Below, piece by piece: positions 43,823 to 52,751 of a DNA stretch of 64,000 bases. The notes under the pieces were generated by a model, which was not told the origin of the DNA, did no database searches, and worked only from the letters and a program-made list of their open reading frames with translations. Source of the stretch: Tractidigestivibacter scatoligenes (GTDB taxonomy: Bacteria; Actinomycetota; Coriobacteriia; Coriobacteriales; Atopobiaceae); contig NZ_LOJF01000001.1 in the NCBI RefSeq assembly GCF_001494635.1, forward strand, positions 248,001-312,000, in the 5' to 3' direction. The position numbers and the translations under genes were made by a program. Numbering within the stretch: position 1 is the stretch's first letter; every line of letters starts with the position of its first letter.

Positions 43823-43831
43823 AGTATAGCA
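43823..43831 (-). promoter_or_regulatory. extended -10 promoter giving a leaderless murE message
   Basis: On the minus strand TGCTATACT is an extended -10 box, and only 7 bp separate it from the murE ATG. Transcription should start on or next to the A of the ATG, matching the lack of a Shine-Dalgarno sequence. No good -35 is visible. Confidence 0.5.
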
Positions 43832-43879
43832 GGCGGGGCGGAGTGAACTGTGGGGCGGTACTCCGTTCTCTGGCATACC

Positions 43880-44650
43880 CTACTCTTTAGTATGGTGCCA
43901 AACATTGAACCTCACACGGTCGGTACGGTAGTAGTCACGCGACACCATGATGGTTCTGTCTTCGCCGTCCAACATCCGGTAGGTCACATGCAGCACGGGC
44001 TCTCCCTCTTCGAGGGCAAGTCGTGATGCAACCTCGCCTTGTGCGGGGACCACCTCGATGAGCTCGTGCGAGCCGGCGTAGTCCACGCCGTACTCGGAAC
44101 GCAGCAGGTCGAGCATCGAGCCGGTAAGGTTCTTACGCGCAAGCCGTGGGAAGCGCCTGGGCTCGAGGAAGCCAACCTCAAAGCCAACGGGATCGAAGCC
44201 CACGTGACGCAGCCTGCGCACTACAAGCATCCTTTTGGAACCGCCATACCCAAACAGTTCCGCCACGTCAAAGGGGCAGGTCTCGTAGCCAACGTGGAGC
44301 ACGGCGGTTGCCACGGGGGTGCCGTCTGCCGTGGTTGCATGGGCAAGGCTGGTCTGCTCGCCTACGCCCTTTTCAATTATGTGCTCGGCCGAGGTGACGA
44401 CCGAGATTTTTCCCATATCCGCCCAATGATCGCTCTCGCGCTGCACGAAATTACCGCCTGCGGCGCCTCGTCGAGTCTGAATGACCCCGCGACTGCGCAG
44501 TTCTGCCAGGGCGTCTCGCACCGTTGCTCGAGACACGCAAAGTCGAAGCGCCAGCTCACGCTCAGAGGGGAGACGCCCTTCTGCGGACGTCTCCCCTCGC
44601 TCGATGAGCTCGCAGATGTTCTTGATGGTTTGGTCTACCACTTTTCTCAT
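43880..44650 (-). CDS. GntR family regulator with UTRA domain
   Basis: A protein of 256 aa. The N-terminal winged helix reads LPSERELALRLCVSRATVRDAL. The UTRA ligand domain fills about residues 95-250, with YETCPFDVAELFGYGG and the ending VSRDYYRTDRVRFN. UTRA domains bind small metabolites, here possibly the compound handled by the permease-aminotransferase-kinase genes just upstream on the same strand. It lies 38 bp after the PII-like gene. AAGGAC precedes the ATG. Confidence 0.88.
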   Translation of the reverse strand: MRKVVDQTIKNICELIERGETSAEGRLPSERELALRLCVSRATVRDALAELRSRGVIQTRRGAAGGNFVQRESDHWADMGKISVVTSAEHIIEKGVGEQTSLAHATTADGTPVATAVLHVGYETCPFDVAELFGYGGSKRMLVVRRLRHVGFDPVGFEVGFLEPRRFPRLARKNLTGSMLDLLRSEYGVDYAGSHELIEVVPAQGEVASRLALEEGEPVLHVTYRMLDGEDRTIMVSRDYYRTDRVRFNVWHHTKE

Positions 44651-44688
44651 GATGTCCTTGACGAGCCCCCTGCTCGACGGAGTTGCGT

Positions 44689-45030
44689 CTAAAGGGCGAT
44701 GTCACCGCGCTCGTTCGTGCGGACGCGAACGGCGTTGTCAACATCGCGGATAAAGATTTTGCCGTCGCCAAAGGTGGAGTTCCCCAGGCGTTCGACCGCC
44801 TCGTCGATGATGGGTTCGGCTATGTCATCGGGCACTACCGTGCGAACGCTCGTCTTGGGGAGGAGCATAACGCCCTCGTCATCGTTGCGTGTATATACCT
44901 GGCGCTTTCCGTGCTGGTGGCCATAGCCAAATCCTTGGGTAATAAACACGCCGTTGCTCGAGAAGCCAGAAAGAATGGTGATGAGGTTGGGAAGCTTCGA
45001 CCCATTGATGATGAATTCGATTTCCTTCAT
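44689..45030 (-). CDS. PII (GlnB-like) signal protein with a divergent T-loop
   Basis: A protein of 113 aa of the PII fold: start KEIEFIINGSKLPNLI, LPKTSVRTVVPDDI, FGDGKIFIRDVDNAVRVRT and the ATP-binding NERGDIAL end. The T-loop reads HGKRQVYTRNDDEGVM, so Tyr51, the uridylylation site of classical PII, is absent. PII proteins bind ATP, ADP and 2-oxoglutarate and control transporters or enzymes. Lying in an operon with an amino acid permease rather than amtB, this one may control that transporter. GGGAGGGG precedes the ATG at 45030. Confidence 0.82.
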   Translation of the reverse strand: MKEIEFIINGSKLPNLITILSGFSSNGVFITQGFGYGHQHGKRQVYTRNDDEGVMLLPKTSVRTVVPDDIAEPIIDEAVERLGNSTFGDGKIFIRDVDNAVRVRTNERGDIAL

Positions 45031-45103
45031 GGGAAACCCCTCCCTGGTAGCCGTTGAAGTTGTTTGGCCGAGAATCGCCGTTCTTCTCTGCGTGATGGGA
45101 TAC

Positions 45104-46102
45104 TCAGCCAAATACATGCAGGTATCTATCGGCGAGGTACATGGTGCCCTCGACCCAGCCGCGGCTCAAGTCCTTCACGGGGTCCGAGTCGCTGTGGCTT
45201 GCCAGCCACGCGGTTAGCTGCAGTCTCCGCTGTAGGATGAATGTGTCAATCTCCACGAAGTCCGTATCGGTGAAGGGCATGACCTTGCAGTAGCCGTCAT
45301 GCCAGGCGTTGATGAGGTCCGGAACAAAGTCTCGGTCCTCGATGAAGGAAATCGACCCTGCAAGGTCGTGGAGATGCCAGCCAAAGCCGCAGTCATCGAA
45401 ATCGATGACCTTAATCTGACTTTCGTCGACCATCACGTTTGAGCCGCGAAGATCTGCATGGATGAGACCAAAGTTCTCGGGGGCCTTGCCGTAGCGTTCC
45501 AGACGGCGCCTGATGATTTTGCAGCAGCGCGTGAGCTCGTCTCGCTGCTCCTCGTTGAAGCCACCGAAGGCTTGCCAGCGGCCCCAGATGGGATGGTCGC
45601 CAATCATGGTGTCGTAGTCCCAGTGGGTACGCACAATGTTCTTCGTGCCGTTCCAGATATAGGACTGGCGGTGAAGGTATGCGGTTATCTCGCCCAGCTG
45701 CTCGTACTCGTCGGTCGAGTAGCTGTCGTCACCGTTTTCCAACGTCTCGCCCTTCAGGAACTCGGTGACTACACAGGAGTAGTTGCGTCCGTCTGGTCCG
45801 GGTACCACTTGGATGTACTTACCATCCCTACCCGTCAGGGGGTTTGCCACTATCAGCGGGGTGTAGTCGTTAATCTGACGGAGCCAGGACATCTCGCCCT
45901 CGTATTCCTCGATGGTGTGGTAGCCAGGGCGGCCAATGCGCAGTACGCCGTAAGGCTCGTGGGACTGGGGATCGCGTAGCACGTAGGTGGCGTTCTCCGA
46001 GAAGGCAAGGAGCTTTGCCTCGGCACCGTCGTAGGGGTAGTACCTAATGGCCTCATCGGCGACCTGCTGATAGAGGCCCTTGTTTGCGAACGTGCTTGCC
46101 AT
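45104..46102 (-). CDS. APH-fold kinase resembling hydroxylysine/amino alcohol kinases
   Basis: A protein of 332 aa with a protein kinase-like fold. The Brenner-type motif is GLIHADLRGSNVMV with the catalytic Asp, and the metal-binding motif is VIDFDDCGFGWHLHDLAG. A phosphotransferase next to a class III aminotransferase of the AGXT2L type recalls the animal pairs hydroxylysine kinase with phospho-hydroxylysine phospho-lyase, and ethanolamine kinase with phosphoethanolamine phospho-lyase. The small-molecule substrate is unproven. It begins 9 bp after the aminotransferase gene. Confidence 0.8.
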   Translation of the reverse strand: MASTFANKGLYQQVADEAIRYYPYDGAEAKLLAFSENATYVLRDPQSHEPYGVLRIGRPGYHTIEEYEGEMSWLRQINDYTPLIVANPLTGRDGKYIQVVPGPDGRNYSCVVTEFLKGETLENGDDSYSTDEYEQLGEITAYLHRQSYIWNGTKNIVRTHWDYDTMIGDHPIWGRWQAFGGFNEEQRDELTRCCKIIRRRLERYGKAPENFGLIHADLRGSNVMVDESQIKVIDFDDCGFGWHLHDLAGSISFIEDRDFVPDLINAWHDGYCKVMPFTDTDFVEIDTFILQRRLQLTAWLASHSDSDPVKDLSRGWVEGTMYLADRYLHVFG

Positions 46103-46111
46103 GGCAGCCTC

Positions 46112-47440
46112 CTAGAGTTCGTTGAGCGAGCGCTCGAGGGCGTTCGCAAAGATGTCGACGTCATCTTCCGAGAAGACCAGGGGCGGCCGCACCTTAAGTA
46201 CGTTGCCAAACGGTCCGCAGAGCGAGACCAGTACGTGGTGCTCACGCATGAGCTCGACGAGCTTGACGGCGGTGAGGCGGTCGGGCCTCGTGGCGCCGGG
46301 GACAACGACCTCGGCTCCGATAAAGAAGCCAGCCCCACGAACGTCGCCAATGCGGCCGGAAGCGGCAGAGGCCTCGACGATGGCTTGCTTGAGGTGCGCT
46401 CCCGTGTCGTGCGCATGCTGCAGGAGGTTTTTCTCGCGCAGCTCAGCGAGGGTTGCCTGCGCCGCAGCCATGGCCACAGGGCTTCCGGCGAACGTGTTGA
46501 AGTAGGGATAGAGCCGGGCGTATTCATCAATGATCTGGTGCTTCACCGCCATGCCGGAGCAGGGGATGCCGTTTGCCATGGGCTTGCCCATGGTGACCAT
46601 ATCGGGGACGATCCCGTGCCGCTGAAAGCCCCAGAATGCGTCGCCGGTGCGGCAGAAGCCGGGCTGGACCTCGTCGGCAATGTATAGACCGCCCTCGCGG
46701 TGGACCAGGTCGACTACGGGCTTAAGGAATCCCGCATCGTCGGGAAACACGCCATCGCTCGAGAAGATTCCGTCAAAGAGCACGCCGGCAAACTTGATGC
46801 CGTGACGGCGCATGTCGGAGATCTGCTCAGAAATACGATCACACATCCATCCGCCGATATCTCCCGTCTCCAGGCGGTAGGTGTCGGGTGTAGGGATCAT
46901 GCGCATGGTGGGGCTCATAGGTACGTTGGGCCCAATGGAGGGGGAGAGGCCCGAGATAAGCGCCGTGTTGCCGTGGTAGGCCTCCTTGGTAACGATGATT
47001 CCCTCTCCACCAGAGATGAACTGAGCCAGACGTACGGCCAGGTCGTTGGCCTCGGAGCCCGAGCACATGAACATGATGTTGTCGAGTTCGTCTGGCATGG
47101 TCGAGAGCAGGTCCTCGGCGTAGTCGAGGATGTTCTCGTGCACATACCGCGTGTGCGTGTTGAGCGTGGACATCTGATGCGTTACCGCGTCAACAACGCG
47201 CTGGTTGCAGTGGCCAACCGAGGGGATGTTGTTGTAGGCGTCGAGGTAGTCTGTGCCATCGGCGTCAAAGACGTGGCTTCCAACGCCGCGCACGAGGTGG
47301 AGAGGCCTCTGGTAAAAGAGGCGATAGCAAGGCCCCAGGACGCTCCTGCGGCGTACGAGCTCCTGCATGCTAGGGTCGAGCTCTCCAATGTTTTTCATGC
47401 TGAAGCTGTTCGATTCGAGAATCCCGACATTCTCACTCAT
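46112..47440 (-). CDS. class III PLP enzyme, AGXT2L/phospho-lyase-like
   Basis: A PLP protein of 442 aa. SGSEANDLAVRLA and ADEVQPGFCRTGDAFWGFQ are followed by the PLP lysine Lys286 in TMGKPMANG. The C-terminal run GDVRGAGFFIGAE and NVLKVRPPLVFSEDD closely resembles the animal ethanolamine-phosphate and phosphohydroxylysine phospho-lyases. It may thus eliminate phosphate and ammonia from a phosphorylated amino alcohol made by the adjacent kinase, or be an ordinary aminotransferase. AGGAGAG precedes the ATG at 47440; the open frame beyond is not coding. Confidence 0.85.
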   Translation of the reverse strand: MSENVGILESNSFSMKNIGELDPSMQELVRRRSVLGPCYRLFYQRPLHLVRGVGSHVFDADGTDYLDAYNNIPSVGHCNQRVVDAVTHQMSTLNTHTRYVHENILDYAEDLLSTMPDELDNIMFMCSGSEANDLAVRLAQFISGGEGIIVTKEAYHGNTALISGLSPSIGPNVPMSPTMRMIPTPDTYRLETGDIGGWMCDRISEQISDMRRHGIKFAGVLFDGIFSSDGVFPDDAGFLKPVVDLVHREGGLYIADEVQPGFCRTGDAFWGFQRHGIVPDMVTMGKPMANGIPCSGMAVKHQIIDEYARLYPYFNTFAGSPVAMAAAQATLAELREKNLLQHAHDTGAHLKQAIVEASAASGRIGDVRGAGFFIGAEVVVPGATRPDRLTAVKLVELMREHHVLVSLCGPFGNVLKVRPPLVFSEDDVDIFANALERSLNEL

Positions 47441-47499
47441 TGTTGCTCTCCTAGGCTTGTCGTGCGCTGGCCGTACGGGCGGTTCCGTGCCCCTTGGTG

Positions 47500-48960
47500 C
47501 TAGTACTGGAGGTTTCCTTCTGGGGTGCTCATCCAGACGTGCGAGTCCTCTCCGGCGCCACGCCACTTGAAGACGATCATGGCAACCCAGAGGGCTGCGC
47601 CAACCGCCATGTAGCCAATGAAGCCAATCCAAGTGGCGGTCCCCACCCCAATCAGGCAGAAGCCAGCAACGGCGATGGAGATGGCGAGCGAGGCGACCTT
47701 GAGGCCGTGGCCGCACTTGTAGGGGCGCGGCCACTCGGGGTGATTCCGCTCGAGCCGCAGGGCGGAAATGGAGCTGATGGCGTAGCAGATTGCGCAGGCA
47801 AAAGCCATGAGGTCGAAGAACGCCCTGATTGAGGACATGGCGAGAAAACCAATGGAGATGCCAAGAATCAGGATGTTGGGCAGAATCGGCTGGCCCCAGC
47901 GGTTGCACTTGGAGAAGACCTTGGGTAGGAAGTTCTGACGACCCATGGCATACATCATGCGGACACCGGAGTACCAGAAGCCCAGGACCGAGGTGAAGAT
48001 GGGCATGACGACGCCGGTAATCCCAACAAAGACGATGAATGCCTGTACCCAGCCGCCGTTGCCAAAGATTGCGAGAAGCGTCTGGAACGTGATGAACGGC
48101 GAGCCGTCAAATGCGTACGTAGACCAATCCATGCAGCCAGCGAGGGCAAGGTAGAAGACGGAGTACACAACGCCGCAGGTAACAACGGAGCCAAGAATGG
48201 CCTTCTTCTGCTCTTTTATGGGGAAGTTGCCCTCCTCGACCATTGCGGGGACGCACTCAAAGCCAAAGTACGGAGTGATGAGGTACGCGCATCCAATTAC
48301 CCAGCCAATGCCCAGTCCATAGTCGGCGGCGTTGGTGTTTGCGAAGAAGTTCGAGAAGTTTGCAAGAGACCAGTGCCCACTAAAGAACAGCAAGAGCGCC
48401 GTGACCATGACGCCGCCGATTGCCGTGAAGAGCATGACGGTCTGCAGGCGTCCAGCGACGACATTCTTGCCGAGCGAGATCACGCACCAAATGCAGAGGA
48501 CAGCGGCGCCGATGAGCACCTGTGTGGAGTCTCCCAGGCTGTTCCCAAGGAACTGGAAATCGAGCCAATCGAGAATGCCCAGGACGCCTGCGGCTGGTAC
48601 GGCTAGCCATGCGCACATGATGAGCCATGCCGACCAGAAGCCTGCATGCTTGTTGATGCCGACGGTGTTGAAGACGAGACACGAGCCAGTGGAGGGAAGC
48701 ATCGTGGAAAGCTCTGAGTAGACAAATCCGATGGGCAACACCATGAGGGTCATGAGGGCAAAGCCCAGAAACGTTGCGGGGCCGCAATAGGACATGAAGA
48801 TGCCGTCCCAATAGCACATGAAGGTGAAGATGGCACCCGTTGCTAGCGTGTAGACGTACAGGAGCTTGAGGGTGCGATGGAGTCCGTTGACCGGCTTCTG
48901 CTTATCGACTTGGGCTTGCGGGACCGATGCTGTTGTGGGGGTTGCGCCAATTGTCGCCAT
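47500..48960 (-). CDS. APC family amino acid/amine permease
   Basis: A membrane protein of 486 aa with about twelve hydrophobic segments. LATGAIFTFMCYWDGIFMSY begins the first, FGFECVPAMVEEGNFPIKEQKK is the conserved loop of APC exchangers, and FWYSGVRMMYAMGRQNFLPK is the block before segment 9. It is first in a five-gene minus-strand cluster and probably imports the substrate of the kinase and PLP enzyme. GGAGGA precedes the ATG at 48960. Confidence 0.88.
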   Translation of the reverse strand: MATIGATPTTASVPQAQVDKQKPVNGLHRTLKLLYVYTLATGAIFTFMCYWDGIFMSYCGPATFLGFALMTLMVLPIGFVYSELSTMLPSTGSCLVFNTVGINKHAGFWSAWLIMCAWLAVPAAGVLGILDWLDFQFLGNSLGDSTQVLIGAAVLCIWCVISLGKNVVAGRLQTVMLFTAIGGVMVTALLLFFSGHWSLANFSNFFANTNAADYGLGIGWVIGCAYLITPYFGFECVPAMVEEGNFPIKEQKKAILGSVVTCGVVYSVFYLALAGCMDWSTYAFDGSPFITFQTLLAIFGNGGWVQAFIVFVGITGVVMPIFTSVLGFWYSGVRMMYAMGRQNFLPKVFSKCNRWGQPILPNILILGISIGFLAMSSIRAFFDLMAFACAICYAISSISALRLERNHPEWPRPYKCGHGLKVASLAISIAVAGFCLIGVGTATWIGFIGYMAVGAALWVAMIVFKWRGAGEDSHVWMSTPEGNLQY

Positions 48961-49120
48961 GTTGTCCTCCGTTCGCCAAAATTCGGTGGATGGCTGCATT
49001 AAGCGCTCCAGACGTTTCTATACGGGAGCGACTTTCGTTTCCTATCGATGAATAGGCTATGTTCGTGCGGAAACAGACCATTGAGCAAACCATTAAGGTG
49101 CCATTTGGCTAAGCCTCGTT

Positions 49121-49159
49121 CAGAAAAGGGGCGCAGGGCAGCCTGTGCCCTGCGTCCCC
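49121..49159 (-). terminator. terminator of the SDR gene
   Basis: On the minus strand a 13-bp stem with a single mismatch (around GCAGGGCA) ends in CCCCTTTTCTG, 25 bp after the SDR stop. Confidence 0.85.
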
Positions 49160-49183
49160 GCATACCCTCTGCTACGAGACTGT

Positions 49184-49975
49184 CTACTGGCCCATAGACG
49201 TGGTCTCGGGTAGCGTCGATCCGCCGTCGATGACGGCCTGGATTCCTGTGAGATAGCTGGCATCATCGGATGCGAGAAACGCGCAGAGCTTACCGCACTC
49301 CTCGGGGGTGCCAAGGCGCCCAAGGGGGACTGCGGAGGCTATTGCTCTAATTGCTCGTTCGGGGTCATCTGGGTCTGACTGCTTCGCCATGCCCTCGACG
49401 AGCGGCGTGCGCACATAGCCGGGGCAAATGCAGTTTACGCGGATGTTCTTGGGGGCGAGCTCGCGTGCAAGCGCCTTGGTGAAGCCTACGAGTGCCGCCT
49501 TGGTGGTCGCGTAGGCGACCTCGCCGGGATCGGCAACCATGTCGCCGGTTACAGAGCTCGTGATGACAATGGCGCCGCCGCCAGCCTTGACGATGAACGG
49601 CGCCACGGCCTTGCAGGCGTTCCAGACGCCTTTGATATTGATGTCGATGTGCGAGTCACGCCAGGTGTCGCTGCCGGTAAGAAAGTCATCGAGTACGCAA
49701 ATCCCGGCGTTGCAGTCGAGGATGTCAACGTGGCCGTATGCTTCTTCGGCCGTCTCGGCCATACGTGCACAGTCGTCGTAGCTGCTTACGTCACAGCGAA
49801 CGCCCGTTACATCGAAGCCGGCCTCGCGCAGCTTGGCAGCAAAGCCGAGGACTTCCTCCCCGCGCGCAGCAGCCACAACCTTAGCGCCTTCCTGCGCAAA
49901 TACCGTAGCGATGCCGCTCCCGATGCCCTTAGATGCCCCCGTAACAACCGCGACCTTTCCGTCGAGCCTACCCAT
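49184..49975 (-). CDS. short-chain dehydrogenase/reductase
   Basis: A classical SDR of 263 aa. The NAD(P)-binding motif is VTGASKGIGSGIA, then CNAGI, and the active site has ITSSV and YATTK. ICPGYVRTPLVEGM follows at the usual place. It uses NAD(P)H to interconvert an alcohol and a ketone; the substrate is unknown. The ATG at 49975 with AAGGAAAAG upstream is preferred to the longer frame. It has its own terminator and so is separate from the permease operon. Confidence 0.88.
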   Translation of the reverse strand: MGRLDGKVAVVTGASKGIGSGIATVFAQEGAKVVAAARGEEVLGFAAKLREAGFDVTGVRCDVSSYDDCARMAETAEEAYGHVDILDCNAGICVLDDFLTGSDTWRDSHIDINIKGVWNACKAVAPFIVKAGGGAIVITSSVTGDMVADPGEVAYATTKAALVGFTKALARELAPKNIRVNCICPGYVRTPLVEGMAKQSDPDDPERAIRAIASAVPLGRLGTPEECGKLCAFLASDDASYLTGIQAVIDGGSTLPETTSMGQ

Positions 49976-50140
49976 GCTCTTCTCCTTTCCTTGGCGCGAC
50001 TCTCTCGCCAGCAAGTAGAACGCGCTATGGGAACGGCGGTCTTTCTCATGCGTTGCCCATTGGTAAACAGATTCTCAGGTGGCATGAAGCGCGACCGAAG
50101 GCTACCGGCTTCGGGTGTCCGTGGTACACTCGCTTAGCAT

Positions 50141-50216
50141 GGGCGATTGGCGCAGTGGCTAGCGCAGGTGCCTTACACGCACAAGGTCGGCGGTTCGAAT
50201 CCGTCATCGCCCACCA
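50141..50216 (+). tRNA. tRNA-Val (anticodon TAC)
   Basis: A cloverleaf of 76 nt: acceptor GGGCGAT pairs with ATCGCCC, the anticodon loop is CTTACAC (TAC), the T-arm GGTTCGAATCC, and CCA is encoded at 50214-50216. A -10-like TACACT lies at 50125-50130. Confidence 0.96.
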
Positions 50217-50226
50217 TGGAGAAGAC

Positions 50227-50260
50227 CGGGGCCGGTCGGCGTGAGCCGGCTGGCCCCGTT
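50227..50260 (+). terminator. hairpin after tRNA-Val
   Basis: A 14-bp GC-rich stem with two G-U pairs closes a GTGA loop at 50241-50244. Only two T follow, so termination may be partial and allow readthrough into rph. Confidence 0.6.
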
Positions 50261-50302
50261 GCATGAGCGCCGGCGGTCGAGCGTCGGCAGACGGGAGACA
50301 CC

Positions 50303-51046
50303 ATGTCCCAGGAGAGCGCCGCCCAGCCCGAGCGCAGCTTTGGCAGGTCTGTTGCCGAGATGCGCCCGGTCAAGCTGACCCCCGGCATCATGAAGAACGC
50401 CGATGGCTCGTGCCTGGCCGAGTTTGGTGACACGCGCGTGCTCTGCGCGGCGACCATTGCAGACGGCGTGCCCAAGTGGCGCGGCGCGAGCAAGGATGGC
50501 TGGGTCACGGCGGAGTATGCCATGCTCCCTGCGTCTACCAACCGCCGTACACCGCGTGAGTACAAGGGTCGCAAGGGTCGCTCGATGGAGATCGAGCGCC
50601 TGGTGGGGCGCTCGCTGCGAGCCGTGTGCGACCTTCGCCACCTCGGTGAGTTCACGGTGACCGTGGACTGCGACGTCATTCAGGCAGATGGCGGAACCCG
50701 TACGGCATCCGTCACCGGTGCCTGGGTGGCGCTCTACGAGGCGCTCGTCGCCGCGCGCGAGAAGGGCCGCATCAAGCGCGTTCCCCTCACGGGGCAGGTC
50801 GCCGCCATCTCGATGGGCGTCGTGCGTGGCGTCGAGCTTCTCGACCTCGACTATCCCGAGGATTCGCATGCAGACGTGGACATGAACCTCGTGGGCTCCT
50901 CGGATGGCCGCATTGTGGAGGTCCAGGGTACCGGCGAGCGTGCGACGTTCGACCGCGAGCAGCTGGGGCGCCTGCTTGACCTTGGCCAGAAGGGCATCGA
51001 CCAGCTCCTCCAGATTCAGCGCGAGGTCACGGGATTTGAGGCGTAG
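50303..51046 (+). CDS. rph: ribonuclease PH
   Basis: A phosphorolytic exoribonuclease of 247 aa that trims tRNA 3' ends. Blocks include RPVKLTPGIMKNADGSCLAE, VTAEYAMLPASTNRR, CDVIQADGGTRTASVTGA and the end GIDQLLQIQREV. It forms the common rph-rdgB pair with the next gene, 43 bp downstream, and directly follows a tRNA gene. Confidence 0.96.
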   Translation: MSQESAAQPERSFGRSVAEMRPVKLTPGIMKNADGSCLAEFGDTRVLCAATIADGVPKWRGASKDGWVTAEYAMLPASTNRRTPREYKGRKGRSMEIERLVGRSLRAVCDLRHLGEFTVTVDCDVIQADGGTRTASVTGAWVALYEALVAAREKGRIKRVPLTGQVAAISMGVVRGVELLDLDYPEDSHADVDMNLVGSSDGRIVEVQGTGERATFDREQLGRLLDLGQKGIDQLLQIQREVTGFEA

Positions 51047-51089
51047 CGCCAGCAACGACGGGACCGCGCGCATCGAAAGGACAACGACA

Positions 51090-51713
51090 ATGGCAAAGAT
51101 TGACATCAACGGCCTTGATCCCTCGCGTACCGTGGTGGTGGCCACGGGCAACCCGCACAAGGTAACCGAGATCGAGGCGATTCTCTCAAAGGCCCTTCCT
51201 GACGTGCGTTTTGTTGCCCTGGGCGAGCTTGGAGACTTCCCCGATCCCGTCGAGAACGGCGCGGACTTCTTCGAGAACGCCCTCATCAAAGCCCGGGCGG
51301 CTGTTGCCGAGACGGGCCTTCCCATGGCGATTGCCGACGACTCGGGGCTCTGCGTGGACGCGCTTGACGGAGCGCCTGGGATTTTCTCGGCGCGCTGGGC
51401 CGGCGAGCATGGTAACGACGACGCCAACAACGACAAGCTCGAGCGCCTCATGGCAGACGTCCCCGACGAGAAGCGCGGTGCGCGCTTCCACTCCACTGTC
51501 GTTCTCGTCCGTGGTGACGAGGTTCTGCGCGGAGATGGTGACTGCGAGGGAACGATTGGCCACGAGCGCCGTGGGGGCAACGGCTTTGGGTACGACCCGT
51601 TGTTCCTGCCAGCGGATACCCCGGGAAAGACGATGGCCGAGCTTTCACCTGCCGAGAAGAACGCCATCTCGCACCGGTTCCACGCGCTGGAGGACCTGGC
51701 TGCCAAGCTGTAG
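51090..51713 (+). CDS. rdgB: XTP/dITP diphosphatase (RdgB/HAM1)
   Basis: A protein of 207 aa that removes non-canonical purine nucleotides. It has VVATGNPHKVTEIEAIL, the metal and substrate motif ADDSGLCVDALDGAPGIFSA, and the C-terminal FGYDPLFLP with HRFHALEDLA. The ATG at 51090 follows GAAAGGAC; the longer frame inside rph is not used. Confidence 0.95.
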   Translation: MAKIDINGLDPSRTVVVATGNPHKVTEIEAILSKALPDVRFVALGELGDFPDPVENGADFFENALIKARAAVAETGLPMAIADDSGLCVDALDGAPGIFSARWAGEHGNDDANNDKLERLMADVPDEKRGARFHSTVVLVRGDEVLRGDGDCEGTIGHERRGGNGFGYDPLFLPADTPGKTMAELSPAEKNAISHRFHALEDLAAKL

Positions 51714-51961
51714 CCCGGTGGATGTTGACGGTGCATTCGCGTAGTCTTTGGGTTTGAGGGCGCCGTCTCGTCTCGCACAGGTAAAATGAAGCTGTCCGGA
51801 GCGCGTGCCCCGGGTCGCCATGGACGGGCAGGGGCCTCGACGTGGCGGATCCTTCTCATAGCAATCGCGACCTCGCCCTGGTGGCCGCACACGTCAAACG
51901 TGGCTTGCATGCCACGGGCGGGTGCCACGAGGGTCGCCCGCTTGCAGAAGGAGGAATCGTC

Positions 51962-52696
51962 ATGAGAGTCATTCGCACCAAGGATTACCGGGACATGAGC
52001 CGCAAGGCGGCGAACGTTATCTCTGCTCAGGTGATTCTCAAGCCCAACAGCGTTCTTGGCCTTGCTACCGGCACCACGCCCATTGGCACCTACGAGCAGC
52101 TTGCCGAGTGGAACCGCAAGGGAGACTGTGACTTCTCGCAGGTCACTACCTACAACCTGGACGAGTACCGCGGCCTTACGCACGAAGACCCGCAGAGCTA
52201 CCACTACTTCATGCGCCAGAACTTCTTTGACAAGATCAACATCGACCTTGCCAACACGTTTGTGCCCGACGGCGCTAACCCCAACGCGGACGAGGCCTGC
52301 TCCGAGTACGACCGCATGGTACGTGACGCGGGCTATCCCGACCTGCAGCTCCTTGGCATTGGCCGCAACGGCCACATTGGCTTTAACGAGCCGGACGATC
52401 ACTTCTCAAAGGGCACGCACTGCGTGAACCTTACCGAGAGTACCATCCAGGCAAACAGCCGTCTCTTCGACAATGCGGACGACGTGCCTCGCCAGGCGTA
52501 CACCATGGGTGTGCAGACCATCATGTACGCGCGCAGCATTCTCATCCTGGCGTCTGGTCCCGAGAAGGCCCAGGCCGTCTACGACATGTGCTTTGGCCCC
52601 GTTACCCCGCAGTGCCCGGCGTCCATCCTGCAGCTGCACACCAGCTGCACCGTGATTGCGGACGAGGCGGCCCTGGCGCTCTGCCCCGAGGCGTAG
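51962..52696 (+). CDS. nagB: glucosamine-6-phosphate deaminase
   Basis: A protein of 244 aa that converts glucosamine-6-phosphate to fructose-6-phosphate and ammonia. VLGLATGTTPIGTYEQL binds phosphate, NLDEYRGL and GRNGHIGFNEP carry catalytic residues. AAGGAGG precedes the ATG; the open frame back to 51842 has no support. No nagA or amino-sugar transporter is adjacent. Confidence 0.95.
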   Translation: MRVIRTKDYRDMSRKAANVISAQVILKPNSVLGLATGTTPIGTYEQLAEWNRKGDCDFSQVTTYNLDEYRGLTHEDPQSYHYFMRQNFFDKINIDLANTFVPDGANPNADEACSEYDRMVRDAGYPDLQLLGIGRNGHIGFNEPDDHFSKGTHCVNLTESTIQANSRLFDNADDVPRQAYTMGVQTIMYARSILILASGPEKAQAVYDMCFGPVTPQCPASILQLHTSCTVIADEAALALCPEA

Positions 52697-52751
52697 ACGC
52701 GGATCTGGCCATACGGTACCGCTGGTAAACGGCTTGCGCCCCATCGAAGGG

